A DNA stretch of 13,266 nucleotides from positions 1 to 13,266 of the forward strand of contig CAMARL010000038.1 in NCBI GenBank assembly GCA_945860325.1. The letters run 5' to 3'. Origin of the DNA: Spirosoma fluviale. GTDB taxonomy: Bacteria > Bacteroidota > Bacteroidia > Cytophagales > Spirosomataceae. This document shows positions 1 through 8,511 of the stretch, one piece after another. The notes beneath the pieces were generated by a model. The model was given only the letters and a program-made list of their open reading frames with translations. It did no database searches and was not told the DNA's origin. The position numbers and the translations under genes were made by a program. Positions within the stretch are counted from its first letter, which is position 1; each line of letters begins with the position of its first letter.

Positions 1-1304
1 TTTCAGGCTTACACGTAGGCCTTTTATATGCGGGCCTAAGTTTTATTTTAGGCTTTTTATTACGAAAGGGCCGCTATGGCAAAATACTTTTTTTCATTTT
101 AATGATGATTTTACTTTGGGCCTATGCTGGAATTTCTGGTTTTTCTGACTCAGTTCTGAGGTCTGCTTGGATGTTTTCTGTGATGCTTTTCGCTAAGGCA
201 TTTTTGCACCATCAAAATGGAATAAATACATGGGCTTTTTCGTGTTTCGTTCTTTTGGTTTTTAAACCCATGGCCTTGTTTGAGCCGGGGTTTCAGTTGT
301 CGTATTTGGCCGTGTTGGGGTTAATTATATTCCAACAAAAATGGGCGTCTTTGATAAAATTTAATTTCCAATGTAGGCCTCTTCAATTTATTTTATCTAA
401 TACTTGGGAGCTAACCTGCGTGGCTCTTGCTGCCCAAATTTTTACTTGGCCTTTAATTATTTATTATTTTTATCAATTTCCCAATCCATTTTGGTTCTTA
501 TTACTTAATCCTATTTTAATTGTGCTGTCGACTATTTCACTAGGCACAGGTTTCTTATTTATTAGCGTATCTCCTATTTTGGTTTTTCTAAAGTTTGATT
601 TTTTATTGCGATGGTTGGGTTTTTTATTAAATTTTAGTTTTTCTATGTTGCATTTTGTCATGTTTAAGTTTGTCTATCTTTTTCACCCCATCTTACCATT
701 TCTTAAAATTCACTTGATTGAAGTTTTTACCTATTTTATGCTTGTCATCTTCTTTTGGTGTTGGCTGGTTTACCGCAAGAAGATATTTATATCATTTGTC
801 ATTCTATTCATTAGTGCTGAAGGCTTATTCCATATATTTCCTGAACGGGAGCATCAACAATCCTTCTTGTCTCAATATAATGGATATCCTATTTTTGTTT
901 TGATTTCTGGAGGGGAATCACATTTTTTCGCCCCCAATATTTTGAGAAAAGATCCCCTTTGGATACAGGGTCACTTAAGTCCACTTTGGGCTAATTTGGG
1001 AGTTCGGGACACCTTAGGAATATTCTACGACCCCACTAAGAATTACAGTTGGCCTTATAAAAACAAAAAATTCATTCTTTTAAATAAAGCAGCCATTAGA
1101 CCTAAAGGCTATGGAGCCACGGTGATGGTATCTCGAAATGTTCTTATGAAGGAACCTCATTGGTTAGGTACTTGGGATAATTCATCCTTATTAATTGCGA
1201 ATAAACCTACGATTTATACGCAGCAAGTGTGGTCGACTTTTTATCCTAAGTTATTAGGTAAAAAAGTAGATTTTTTGGATCAGCGAGCAGCTATCCTATA
1301 TTAA
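1..1304 (+). CDS. comEC: ComEC/Rec2-family DNA uptake channel, 5'-truncated by the window edge
   Basis: The frame is open from position 3 to the TAA at 1302-1304, giving 433 visible residues with no start, so the gene begins upstream; the ATG at 102 is internal. The visible protein opens with SGLHV, and about 45 residues on has GFSDSVLRSAWMF, both hallmarks of the ComEC competence domain. Several long hydrophobic helices follow, to about visible residue 270, and then a soluble tail of about 160 residues ending in VDFLDQRAAILY. ComEC forms the inner-membrane channel that passes single-stranded DNA into the cytoplasm during natural transformation. No metallo-beta-lactamase HxHxDH motif is seen in the tail; from memory this short form is common in Bacteroidota. 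The N-terminal OB-like domain must lie outside the window. It converges with typA across a shared hairpin. Family assignment is firm; whether the cell is transformable is not shown. Confidence 0.9.
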   Translation, partial: SGLHVGLLYAGLSFILGFLLRKGRYGKILFFILMMILLWAYAGISGFSDSVLRSAWMFSVMLFAKAFLHHQNGINTWAFSCFVLLVFKPMALFEPGFQLSYLAVLGLIIFQQKWASLIKFNFQCRPLQFILSNTWELTCVALAAQIFTWPLIIYYFYQFPNPFWFLLLNPILIVLSTISLGTGFLFISVSPILVFLKFDFLLRWLGFLLNFSFSMLHFVMFKFVYLFHPILPFLKIHLIEVFTYFMLVIFFWCWLVYRKKIFISFVILFISAEGLFHIFPEREHQQSFLSQYNGYPIFVLISGGESHFFAPNILRKDPLWIQGHLSPLWANLGVRDTLGIFYDPTKNYSWPYKNKKFILLNKAAIRPKGYGATVMVSRNVLMKEPHWLGTWDNSSLLIANKPTIYTQQVWSTFYPKLLGKKVDFLDQRAAILY

Positions 1305-1332
1305 AAAAGACTACCTGTAGGGGTAGTCTTTT
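1303..1332. terminator. Bidirectional Rho-independent terminator between comEC and typA
   Basis: A perfect 7-bp stem, GACTACC (1309-1315) and GGTAGTC (1321-1327), encloses a 5-nt loop. It is flanked by an A-run (1303-1308) and a T-run (1328-1332), so a U-tract follows the stem on either strand. It lies directly after the comEC stop and 4 nt beyond the typA stop, serving both convergent genes. Confidence 0.88.
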
Positions 1333-1336
1333 TGTA

Positions 1337-3145
1337 TTAGCTTGGTTTTTTCTCATTGCGTTTACGCTCATTGGGATCTAGCCAAATTTTACGCATTCGA
1401 AGTGATTTAGGAGTAATTTCTAAATATTCATCCTTTTGGATAAACTCCATACATTCTTCTAAAGAGAAATTTAATTTAGGAGCAATTTTAGCGTTTGTAT
1501 CTGTTCCAGAAGCACGCATATTCGTTAATTGCTTCGCATTTTGAAGGTTAACTTCAATGTCGTTTTGACGATTATGCTCTCCTACAACCATTCCAGTATA
1601 AACCTCTTCACCTGGATCGATAAAAAATACGCCTCTATCTTGTAATTTATCTATGGCGTAAGGGATAGCAGCTCCTGTATTCATCGATATTAACGATCCG
1701 TTGATACGTCCTGGAATTGGCCCTTTGAAAGGCTCATAAGCTGTAAAACGGTGCGCCATAATGGCTTCACCAAATGTTGCAGTTAATACTTTTGATCTTA
1801 AACCGATTAAACCTCTAGAGGGGATATTGAATTCTAAATGTTGAAGGTCACCTTTAGGTTCCATAATCAACAATTCTCCTTTTCCTTGGGTGGCAAGTTC
1901 AATCACCTTTCCGGCAACTTCCGCAGGTACATCTACCACTAAAGTTTCGATAGGCTCTAAACGCTCCCCATTTTCACCTTCTTTGAAAATTACTTGTGGT
2001 TGGCCTACTTGTAACTCATATCCTTCCCGACGCATGGTTTCAATGAGCACGGATAAATGTAAAATTCCTCGACCAAAAACTAAGAATTTATCTTCACTCT
2101 CAGTGTTCATTACTTTTAAGGCTAAATTCTTTTCAGTCTCCTTGAATAAACGCTCACGAATATGACGAGAAGTAACCAATTTTCCCTCTTTACCAAAAAA
2201 TGGAGAGTTGTTGATCGTAAATAACATATTCATGGTAGGTTCGTCGATAGCAATACGCTCCAAAGCCTCCGGGTTTTCAGCATCAGCAACTGTGTCGCCA
2301 ATTTCAAAATCCTCAATACCAGTAATGGCACAAATTTCGCCACATTCTACTTTTTCCACCCTCACTTTACCTAAACCCTCAAATACTTGAAGTTCCTTGA
2401 TGCGCATTTTCTTGGTACTTCCATCTGCTTTGCAAAGAGCAATTTGCATTCCCTCTGTCAGTGTTCCTCTTTCTAAACGCCCGATGGCAATACGACCCAC
2501 AAAAGACGAATAATCTAATGAGGTGATTTGCATTTGTGGGGTTCCTTCTTGAACCTTTGATGCAGGAATATTTTTAATAATAGAGTCTAATAATGCAATT
2601 ATGTTATCTGTAGGAGCCTTCCAATCTTCACTCATCCACCCTTGTTTCGACGATCCATAGATACATGGAAAATCTAATTGCTCCTCTGATGCATCCAAAT
2701 TGAACATTAAGTCAAAAACTTGCTCATGAACTTCATCTGGGCGACAATTCTCCTTGTCTACTTTGTTGACTACAACAATCGGCTTAAGACCTAAAGCAAT
2801 AGCCTTAGATAATACGAACCGAGTTTGAGGCATTGGGCCTTCAAATGCATCTACTAATAGTAAAACACCATCAGCCATCCGTAAAACGCGCTCTACTTCT
2901 CCTCCAAAGTCGGCGTGACCAGGAGTGTCAATAATATTGATCTTAACCCCATTATAGCGTACGGATACGTTTTTTGAGGTAATCGTTATGCCTCGCTCAC
3001 GTTCCAAATCATTACTATCTAGAATCAAATCTCCAAATTCTTGGTTCTCTCTAAATATTTTTGAGGCGTGGATGATTTTGTCAACTAAAGTAGTTTTACC
3101 GTGGTCAACGTGGGCAATAATGGCAATGTTGCGGATGCTTTGCAT
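1337..3145 (-). CDS. typA: Ribosome-associated translational GTPase TypA/BipA
   Basis: This 602-residue protein has the usual TypA/BipA length. The GTPase motifs are all present: P-loop AHVDHGKT (residues 11-18), RGITI (51-55), DTPGH (73-77) and NKVDK (127-131). EF-G-like domains and the BipA-specific C-terminal domain follow, with the conserved region around GSLISMNTGAAIPYAI. TypA binds the 70S ribosome and supports 50S assembly and growth under stress such as cold; that is family knowledge. The ATG is chosen because MQSIRNIAIIAHVDHGKTT matches family N-termini and sits about 20 nt after a predicted transcription start. The gene is the last of a minus-strand run after dxs, but an exact -7 box in the 87-nt gap suggests its own promoter. 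It ends at a hairpin shared with comEC. Confidence 0.97.
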   Translation of the reverse strand: MQSIRNIAIIAHVDHGKTTLVDKIIHASKIFRENQEFGDLILDSNDLERERGITITSKNVSVRYNGVKINIIDTPGHADFGGEVERVLRMADGVLLLVDAFEGPMPQTRFVLSKAIALGLKPIVVVNKVDKENCRPDEVHEQVFDLMFNLDASEEQLDFPCIYGSSKQGWMSEDWKAPTDNIIALLDSIIKNIPASKVQEGTPQMQITSLDYSSFVGRIAIGRLERGTLTEGMQIALCKADGSTKKMRIKELQVFEGLGKVRVEKVECGEICAITGIEDFEIGDTVADAENPEALERIAIDEPTMNMLFTINNSPFFGKEGKLVTSRHIRERLFKETEKNLALKVMNTESEDKFLVFGRGILHLSVLIETMRREGYELQVGQPQVIFKEGENGERLEPIETLVVDVPAEVAGKVIELATQGKGELLIMEPKGDLQHLEFNIPSRGLIGLRSKVLTATFGEAIMAHRFTAYEPFKGPIPGRINGSLISMNTGAAIPYAIDKLQDRGVFFIDPGEEVYTGMVVGEHNRQNDIEVNLQNAKQLTNMRASGTDTNAKIAPKLNFSLEECMEFIQKDEYLEITPKSLRMRKIWLDPNERKRNEKKPS

Positions 3146-3173
3146 AAAATGAAGGCTCGTAAATTTTAAGGTG

Positions 3174-3181
3174 CAAAGGTA
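3174..3181 (-). promoter_or_regulatory. Bacteroidota-type -7 promoter element for typA
   Basis: On the minus strand this reads TACCTTTG, an exact match to TAnnTTTG. It ends 28 nt before the typA ATG, predicting a leader of about 20 nt. No clean TTTG -33 element is seen; a TTTT tract lies 16-19 nt upstream. There is no strong terminator in the dxs-typA gap, so read-through from dxs is also possible. Confidence 0.55.
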
Positions 3182-3232
3182 TGGATTATTTCTTTGAAAA
3201 GTACTATTTGATTTAAATTACCATACTCGAAT

Positions 3233-5185
3233 TTATTCAATCGCAGTATGAGTATTGATAACCTTACTTCTTGTGGGGTATTCTTCTAAAATTTTGGCTA
3301 AAATACTTGTTGAGTCGATTCCACAAAGTTCATATAGTTCTTTTTGTTCTCCATGTTCAACAATCAGGTCGGCAATCCCTAAGCGGATTATTTTAGCTTG
3401 ATATTGATGGTCTACCATAAACTCGGCAATGGCAGATCCAAAACCTCCTTGAACCGCCGCATCCTCGACTGTTATGATGGTTTTGAAGGCTTTGAAAATG
3501 ACATGCAATAATCGCTCGTCAAGGGGTTTGACAAAACGCATATCATATAATGCCGGATTTAGACCTTTTTGTTGGGCCAATTCGACTGCCTTTTGAGCTT
3601 CATTCCCAATATGACCAATACTTAATATGGCTACATTTTCTCCTTTAATTAGTTCTAAACCTGTGCCAATTTCAATTTTTTCAAACGAAGTTCTCCACGC
3701 CGGCATAACACCTTCACCTCTAGGATAACGAATCGTAATGGCTTGATTCAGCTCTTTAAAAGAGTCTAAAGAAGCTGTATACATCATATTTCTAAGTTCC
3801 TGTTCGTTCCTTGGTGCGGCTACAATCATATTGGGGAGAGCCCTCATGAATGCGAAGTCGTAAAGTCCATGATGCGTCGGACCATCAGCCCCTGCAAGGC
3901 CCGCACGATCTAAACAAAAGATAACCGGTAATTTTTGCAAACAAACATCATGAACGACTTGGTCGTACCCTCTTTGCATGAAGGAACTATAAATATTACA
4001 AAAAACAGTGAGTCCTTGCGTAGCTAGTCCTGCAGAAAATGTTACAGCATGTTGCTCGGCAATACCTACGTCAAATGCTCTATCTGGCATTTCACGCATC
4101 ATAATATTGAGTGATGATCCCGACGGCATCGCAGGAGTAATCCCCATAATTTTGGGATTTTTTTCCGCTAGCTCTAAAAGGGTATGTCCAAAAACCTCTT
4201 GATACTTAGGAGGCTGAGGATTGTCATAGGTTTTTTTATGAATCTCCCCCGTTATTTTATCGAATTTTCCAGGGGCGTGCCATAAGGTTTGATCCTTTTC
4301 GGCTAAACTATACCCCTTGCCTTTTGTCGTAATGCAATGCAATATTTTTGGCCCAGGAATATCTTTTAAATCATTCAAAACCGTCGTTAAATATCCAATA
4401 TCATGGCCATCAATGGGTCCAAAATACCTAAGATTTAATGACTCAAATAAATTACTTTGCTTTAATAATGTGGCTTTAAGCCCATTTTCTATTTTGGATA
4501 CAATTTCTTGGGCTGATTTACCAAATTTTGACATTTTTCCCAACAAATTCCAAACATCATCCTTCACCTTGTTATAGGTGTGAGATGTTCTAATATCTGT
4601 TAAATACTCTTTCAATGCGCCCACATTGGGGTCTATGGCCATGCAATTATCATTTAAGATAATTAGCATATTATTTGGAATGTCTCCTGCGTGATTCATT
4701 GCTTCAAACGCCATACCAGCCGTCATGGATCCATCACCTATAACGGCAATGTGTTGCTTTTGGAATTCTTTTTTGTAGCGAGAAGCAACCGCCATACCTA
4801 AAGCGGCTGAAATGGAGGTGGAAGAATGCCCAACACCAAATGTGTCATATATGCTTTCGGATCTTTTAGGAAATCCACTGATCCCTCCTAAAAGTCGATT
4901 GGTATGAAATACATCCCTTCTTCCGGTAAGTATTTTATGGCCATAAGCTTGATGTCCTACATCCCAAACTAATTGGTCTTCTGGAGTATTAAATACATAA
5001 TGTAATGCTACGGTTAATTCAGTTACTCCCAATGAAGCTCCAAAATGCCCCCCATTTACAGAAACTTGGTCGATGATTAATTGCCTTAATTCTTCGCACA
5101 CTTGGGGTAATTCTGAGGGAGAAAGACTCCTTAGATCTGCTGGAGAATTTATTTTACTCAATAATGGACCAGCTTTGAATTGCAT
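3233..5185 (-). CDS. dxs: 1-deoxy-D-xylulose-5-phosphate synthase
   Basis: Dxs condenses pyruvate and glyceraldehyde 3-phosphate, using thiamine diphosphate, in the first step of the MEP isoprenoid pathway in the cytoplasm. The protein has 650 residues, close to the usual 620-640. Visible signatures are the active-site GGHFGASLG (residues 45-53), DVGHQAYGHK (75-84), the ThDP-binding GDGSMTAG (150-157) with NDN at 178-180, the catalytic glutamate E377 in GIAEQHA, and DRAGLAGADGPTHHGLYD (426-443) of the pyrimidine-binding domain. A C-terminal transketolase-like domain follows. Translation starts at the only well-placed ATG. The upstream gene is a rhomboid protease, 66 nt away with no strong terminator between, so it may be co-transcribed; a near-consensus -7 box lies in the gap. 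No ThDP riboswitch-like leader is visible. Confidence 0.97.
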   Translation of the reverse strand: MQFKAGPLLSKINSPADLRSLSPSELPQVCEELRQLIIDQVSVNGGHFGASLGVTELTVALHYVFNTPEDQLVWDVGHQAYGHKILTGRRDVFHTNRLLGGISGFPKRSESIYDTFGVGHSSTSISAALGMAVASRYKKEFQKQHIAVIGDGSMTAGMAFEAMNHAGDIPNNMLIILNDNCMAIDPNVGALKEYLTDIRTSHTYNKVKDDVWNLLGKMSKFGKSAQEIVSKIENGLKATLLKQSNLFESLNLRYFGPIDGHDIGYLTTVLNDLKDIPGPKILHCITTKGKGYSLAEKDQTLWHAPGKFDKITGEIHKKTYDNPQPPKYQEVFGHTLLELAEKNPKIMGITPAMPSGSSLNIMMREMPDRAFDVGIAEQHAVTFSAGLATQGLTVFCNIYSSFMQRGYDQVVHDVCLQKLPVIFCLDRAGLAGADGPTHHGLYDFAFMRALPNMIVAAPRNEQELRNMMYTASLDSFKELNQAITIRYPRGEGVMPAWRTSFEKIEIGTGLELIKGENVAILSIGHIGNEAQKAVELAQQKGLNPALYDMRFVKPLDERLLHVIFKAFKTIITVEDAAVQGGFGSAIAEFMVDHQYQAKIIRLGIADLIVEHGEQKELYELCGIDSTSILAKILEEYPTRSKVINTHTAIE

Positions 5186-5228
5186 AAATTAAAAATTAAA
5201 ATTACCCGAAGGTGAATATCAAACAATA

Positions 5229-5236
5229 TAAAGGTA
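5229..5236 (-). promoter_or_regulatory. Possible -7 promoter element for dxs
   Basis: The minus strand reads TACCTTTA, 7 of 8 positions of the span TAnnTTTG (final G to A). It ends 43 nt before the dxs ATG, within the 66-nt gap after the rhomboid gene. The match is imperfect and no clear -33 element accompanies it, so dxs may rely on read-through. Confidence 0.35.
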
Positions 5237-5251
5237 AAAATGTTTTTAGGC

Positions 5252-6118
5252 TTATTCGTTTTTTTGACTCGCTTTAAACAATCTCCTTTTTTCGTATTTA
5301 CTCAAACTATCATACCCAGATTTTGAAATTTTATCTAAAATTTGGTTCAGTTCTTCTTCTACGACTTCTTGCTTATCCTGTTCATTCGTAGATTCGTAAA
5401 TTCTTTTTTGAGCCACTTTTATAAAAGAAAATACTTTTTCCTCTTTGACAAATACATTCTTTTTTTGTGGGAGTTGAAAATAAAATCCATAAATAAAACC
5501 CATTAAAGCTCCACCTAAATGCGCAATATTTCCTCCAGCATTCGTCCCAATAGTTTCAATGAACGACCAAATAATGTAAAACGCAGCCACATATTTAATC
5601 TGCACATCACCAATAAAAAATAAATGTATGCGATAAGTAGGCTTAATGGTTGCCGCGGCAACCACAATGGCAAATACCCCAGCTGATGCCCCATTTAGAT
5701 AGGTCGGCCCTTTTAAAATAAAATAAGAGAAGCTGTTCACTAAAAGCAAATAAGCAACCGCCCCTGATAATCCACCCCAAATAAACAATTTAACGATTCG
5801 TTCGGAACCTATAAAGTCTTGAATAATTATTCCAAACCAAAAAAGGAACATCATATTAAAAAGCAGATGGAATAATTCAATATGAATAAAGAAATAAGTA
5901 AATGCTGTCCAAGGCTCTTTAAGTACAATTTTGGGCGTTGACGATAATGTTAAATGTTCTAATGTAGCTGAAAATATTTCTTCGTGGCCTGCCAAAATAA
6001 GCATGACTTTGCCAAACATCAAACCAAGAAATATAAAAATGTTAAAAGCAATAAGCTTTTTTAGTCCTTGATTAGGACTGTTAAAAATCATTTTTATATC
6101 GAACCAAATACTTTTCAT
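5252..6118 (-). CDS. Rhomboid-family intramembrane serine protease with a cytosolic C-terminal tail
   Basis: This 288-residue membrane protein shows the rhomboid pattern. An N-terminal helix spans about residues 22-42, HxxxxHxxxN is at 79-88, the nucleophile S145 sits in GASAG (143-147), and the catalytic partner H200 is in AHLGG (199-203). The usual GxSG has A after the serine, a change I recall in active Bacteroidota members. After the last helix, residues 215-288 form a charged tail ending in LDKISKSGYDSLSKYEKRRL, a conserved helical module of Bacteroidota rhomboids (DUF6576, from memory). Such proteases cleave transmembrane segments of other membrane proteins; the substrate here is unknown. 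The ATG lies 1 nt after the stop of the neighbouring rhomboid gene, so the two are co-transcribed and probably translationally coupled. Confidence 0.9.
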   Translation of the reverse strand: MKSIWFDIKMIFNSPNQGLKKLIAFNIFIFLGLMFGKVMLILAGHEEIFSATLEHLTLSSTPKIVLKEPWTAFTYFFIHIELFHLLFNMMFLFWFGIIIQDFIGSERIVKLFIWGGLSGAVAYLLLVNSFSYFILKGPTYLNGASAGVFAIVVAAATIKPTYRIHLFFIGDVQIKYVAAFYIIWSFIETIGTNAGGNIAHLGGALMGFIYGFYFQLPQKKNVFVKEEKVFSFIKVAQKRIYESTNEQDKQEVVEEELNQILDKISKSGYDSLSKYEKRRLFKASQKNE

Positions 6119-6119
6119 C

Positions 6120-6854
6120 TTAAAAAAATGTATTTCTTTTATTACCCCAATATTTTAAAAGAATGACTGCAAAAATCATTCCACCGATATGTGCGAAGTG
6201 TGCCACATTATCTCCTTCACTTTGCTGTATTCCCTGATAAAGCTCGTATAATCCATAAAAACTCACAAAATATTTAGCCTTAATTGGAATAGGCAATGGG
6301 AAAAGAAACATTTCTGAATTTGGAAATAAATAGCCAAAAGCCATTAAAATTCCAAAAATTGCACCCGATGCTCCGCCAACAACACTTCGATTTATAAACT
6401 CAGCATAATTGGTCCTGACCCAATCTGTATTAACAGGTTCAATAGGATTGATGACGCTAAAATGCTGAACATAGTCCGTCAAATTAAATGAACTCGGATT
6501 GGATAAAACCAATTCGGTTGCCCTTCTGAAATCTGCGAAATCAATAAAATGCTGAATGCCCATATACAATAATCCAGCGCCAATACCGCAGAAAAAGTAG
6601 AAAAATAAAAATCGCTGGGCTCCCCAAACTCGTTCTAGCAACGATCCAAACATAAAAAGTCCAAACATGTTACTTAAAAGATGCATGAAATTTGCATGAA
6701 CAAACATGTACGTGACCACCTGGAAGAAATAAAAATCTCTTGCTTGAAAATAGTGTAACGTAAACAAATCTTCGGGTAAGGCTCCTTTTCCTAAAAAAAG
6801 AACAACATTAACGATGATTAAATTACGAACGGTAGGTGTTAAGTTTCTAAACAT
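6120..6854 (-). CDS. Rhomboid-family intramembrane serine protease
   Basis: From the ATG at 6854 the protein has 244 residues and begins MFRNLTPTVRNLIIVNVVLF, the usual start of this family. The 9-residue longer form begins with TTG inside cysS and is less likely. HxxxxHxxxN is at residues 53-62, the nucleophile S163 in GASG (161-164), and the catalytic H222 in AHIGG (221-225). About six hydrophobic helices are seen. A loop of roughly 50 residues (about 105-155) precedes the serine-bearing helix, longer than in E. coli GlpG. The start lies 4 nt after the cysS stop and the end 1 nt before the second rhomboid gene, placing all three in one transcript. The two proteins may form a functional pair or have different substrates; neither is shown. 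Confidence 0.9.
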   Translation of the reverse strand: MFRNLTPTVRNLIIVNVVLFLGKGALPEDLFTLHYFQARDFYFFQVVTYMFVHANFMHLLSNMFGLFMFGSLLERVWGAQRFLFFYFFCGIGAGLLYMGIQHFIDFADFRRATELVLSNPSSFNLTDYVQHFSVINPIEPVNTDWVRTNYAEFINRSVVGGASGAIFGILMAFGYLFPNSEMFLFPLPIPIKAKYFVSFYGLYELYQGIQQSEGDNVAHFAHIGGMIFAVILLKYWGNKRNTFF

Positions 6855-6858
6855 ATTT

Positions 6859-8349
6859 TTATTCTTCAAATCCCCAATCAATGGAGTTTTTCATGTCTTT
6901 AATAATCAGCCCCATTGATTTGAATGTGGCTCTTATTTCATCCACCTTATCATATTTTCGTTGGTCCTTGAATTCTTTATACAAAGATAATAAGCCGTCA
7001 ATTAACATGTCTGAGTTTTCAGGAGTTTCCATCGTCAAACCTAATATTTCTTCTAAAAAGAGAATATAATTTGTTTTTAAAGCTTCAAAGGTGCTTGGAT
7101 TAATGGCCTCAAATGAGAGTGTTCCCGTATGTAATTGATTTATTTTTTTCAATAAATTAAATACATGTGCAATAGTCACAGCGGTGTTTAAGTCGTCATT
7201 CATTCCATCGTAACAACCTTGAATCGAACTTAAAATATCCGCTTCTTGGTCGGAGTCGACCTGCGTGGAAATGTTCCTAGGATATTCCATTTTTTTGATG
7301 ATTCTTAACCCATTTGCAATTCGCTTATAGCCTTTCTGTGAAGCTTTTAAGGCCTCATTTGAAAAATCTAAGGTACTTCGATACTGAGATTGCAACATAA
7401 AAAAGCGCACGGTCATGGGACTGTAAGCCTGCTCTAATAACGGGTGGTTTCCAGTAATCAATTCTTTCGGCAAAAAGGAATTACCCAAAGATTTACTCAT
7501 TTTCTGACCATTAACAGTGAGCATATTCGTATGCATCCAATATCGGACGGGAACTTCACCATAGGCCGCTTTGGCCTGTGCAATTTCACACTCATGATGT
7601 GGGAATTTCAAGTCCATTCCACCCCCATGGATGTCAAATGTATTGCCTAAATATTTATGGCTCATGCAGGTACATTCGAGGTGCCAACCAGGGAACCCTT
7701 CTCCCCAAGGAGAATTCCACCGCATGATGTGTTCAGGCGACGCTTTTTTCCAAAGAGCAAAGTCCAAAGGACTTTTTTTCTCTCCAACTCCGTCTAAATC
7801 TCTCGTTTCAGTGAGTAAATCGTCTAAAATCCGACCTGATAAATTCCCGTAATCACCCCCTTGTTTATTATAAGTTTCTATATCGAAATAAATGGAGCCA
7901 TTAGATTCATAGGCCAAACCTTTATTTAACAGGTTTTGTGTGGTCTCTATTTGCTCAACGATATGCCCCGTGGCGGAAGGTTCAATACTTGGAGGCAACA
8001 AATTAAATGTTTGTAGAACATGATGAAAATCTTGCGTATATCGATGAACAATTTCCATGGGCTCTAGCTTTTCCAATTTGGCCATTTTCCCAATCTTGTC
8101 CTCTCCTTCGTCTCCATCGCCAACTAAATGTCCCACATCTGTAATGTTTCTTACATATCGAACCTTATAGCCAATGTGGCTTAGGTATCTAAATAGAATA
8201 TCGAATGACGTAAATGTTCTCAGATTTCCTAAATGTACATAGTTGTAAACAGTCGGGCCACAAACATACAAACCCACATGTGGCGCGTTGAGCGCTACAA
8301 AAACTTCTTTTTCACGGCTGAGTGTATTATATAATTTTAATGGCTGCAT
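6859..8349 (-). CDS. cysS: Cysteinyl-tRNA synthetase
   Basis: CysS charges tRNA-Cys with cysteine. This class I synthetase of 496 residues is somewhat longer than the 461 of E. coli. Visible signatures are the zinc ligand C30 in VCGPTVYNY, the HIGH-type motif HLGN (39-42), zinc ligands C226 (HLECTC), H251 and E255 (FPHHECE), and KMSKS (283-287). The C-terminal tRNA-binding helical domain completes the protein. The ATG is well placed before LKLYNTLSREKE, a typical start. The gene heads a minus-strand run with the two rhomboid genes only 4 and 1 nt apart downstream. A -7 box about 70 nt upstream suggests transcription from the divergent region shared with the GNAT-like gene. No T-box-type leader is seen, and none would be expected in this phylum. 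Confidence 0.97.
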   Translation of the reverse strand: MQPLKLYNTLSREKEVFVALNAPHVGLYVCGPTVYNYVHLGNLRTFTSFDILFRYLSHIGYKVRYVRNITDVGHLVGDGDEGEDKIGKMAKLEKLEPMEIVHRYTQDFHHVLQTFNLLPPSIEPSATGHIVEQIETTQNLLNKGLAYESNGSIYFDIETYNKQGGDYGNLSGRILDDLLTETRDLDGVGEKKSPLDFALWKKASPEHIMRWNSPWGEGFPGWHLECTCMSHKYLGNTFDIHGGGMDLKFPHHECEIAQAKAAYGEVPVRYWMHTNMLTVNGQKMSKSLGNSFLPKELITGNHPLLEQAYSPMTVRFFMLQSQYRSTLDFSNEALKASQKGYKRIANGLRIIKKMEYPRNISTQVDSDQEADILSSIQGCYDGMNDDLNTAVTIAHVFNLLKKINQLHTGTLSFEAINPSTFEALKTNYILFLEEILGLTMETPENSDMLIDGLLSLYKEFKDQRKYDKVDEIRATFKSMGLIIKDMKNSIDWGFEE

Positions 8350-8419
8350 CTAGACTATTTCGGTCCTTATATAGAAATTTATATGAGGTATTAAAATTAC
8401 TGCGATTCTTTTAAATCAC

Positions 8420-8427
8420 CAAAACTA
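8420..8427 (-). promoter_or_regulatory. Candidate -7 promoter element for the cysS operon
   Basis: The minus strand reads TAGTTTTG, an exact TAnnTTTG match, ending 70 nt before the cysS ATG and giving a leader of about 64 nt. No clear -33 TTTG is present. It faces the plus-strand -7 box at 8483-8490 in a 162-nt divergent intergenic region that shows no tRNA, terminator or other gene. Confidence 0.45.
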
Positions 8428-8482
8428 TTATTGCTTAGTCGAATCTATTAAACACGTTAAGGAGATTGGACCCAAAATATAT

Positions 8483-8490
8483 TATCTTTG
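8483..8490 (+). promoter_or_regulatory. -7 promoter element for the GNAT-like/kinase operon
   Basis: TATCTTTG matches TAnnTTTG exactly. A TTG at 8466-8468 could be the -33 element, but the 14-nt spacing is short. The predicted start near 8497 leaves about 15 nt before the ATG at 8512. An in-frame TTG at 8500 would then lie almost at the transcription start, which argues for the ATG. Confidence 0.55.
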
Positions 8491-8511
8491 TAAATTCATT
8501 TGATTGATTAC

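Noticed and set aside
1890..2165. A 91-codon plus-strand open frame opposite typA, and similar frames opposite dxs, cysS, M16 and porV
   Set aside because: They lie wholly inside well-supported genes on the other strand, have low-complexity composition and show no recognisable motif or promoter.
6855..6881. A 23-nt overlap of the first rhomboid gene with cysS, suggestive of translational coupling or frameshifting
   Set aside because: The overlap exists only if an upstream TTG is used as start. The ATG at 6854 gives the family-typical N-terminus and a 4-nt gap instead.
7759..7779. Plus-strand hairpin with a T-run inside cysS (AAAGTCC, 3-nt loop, GGACTTT, TTTT)
   Set aside because: It looks like an intrinsic terminator, but it is antisense within a conserved stretch of cysS (KKSPLDFALW) with no plus-strand gene ahead of it. 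The repeat is explained by the codons for that motif.
8500..8511. TTG at 8500 as the start of the GNAT-like gene
   Set aside because: It would lie at the predicted transcription start, and an in-frame ATG follows at 8512 just before the conserved N-terminus.
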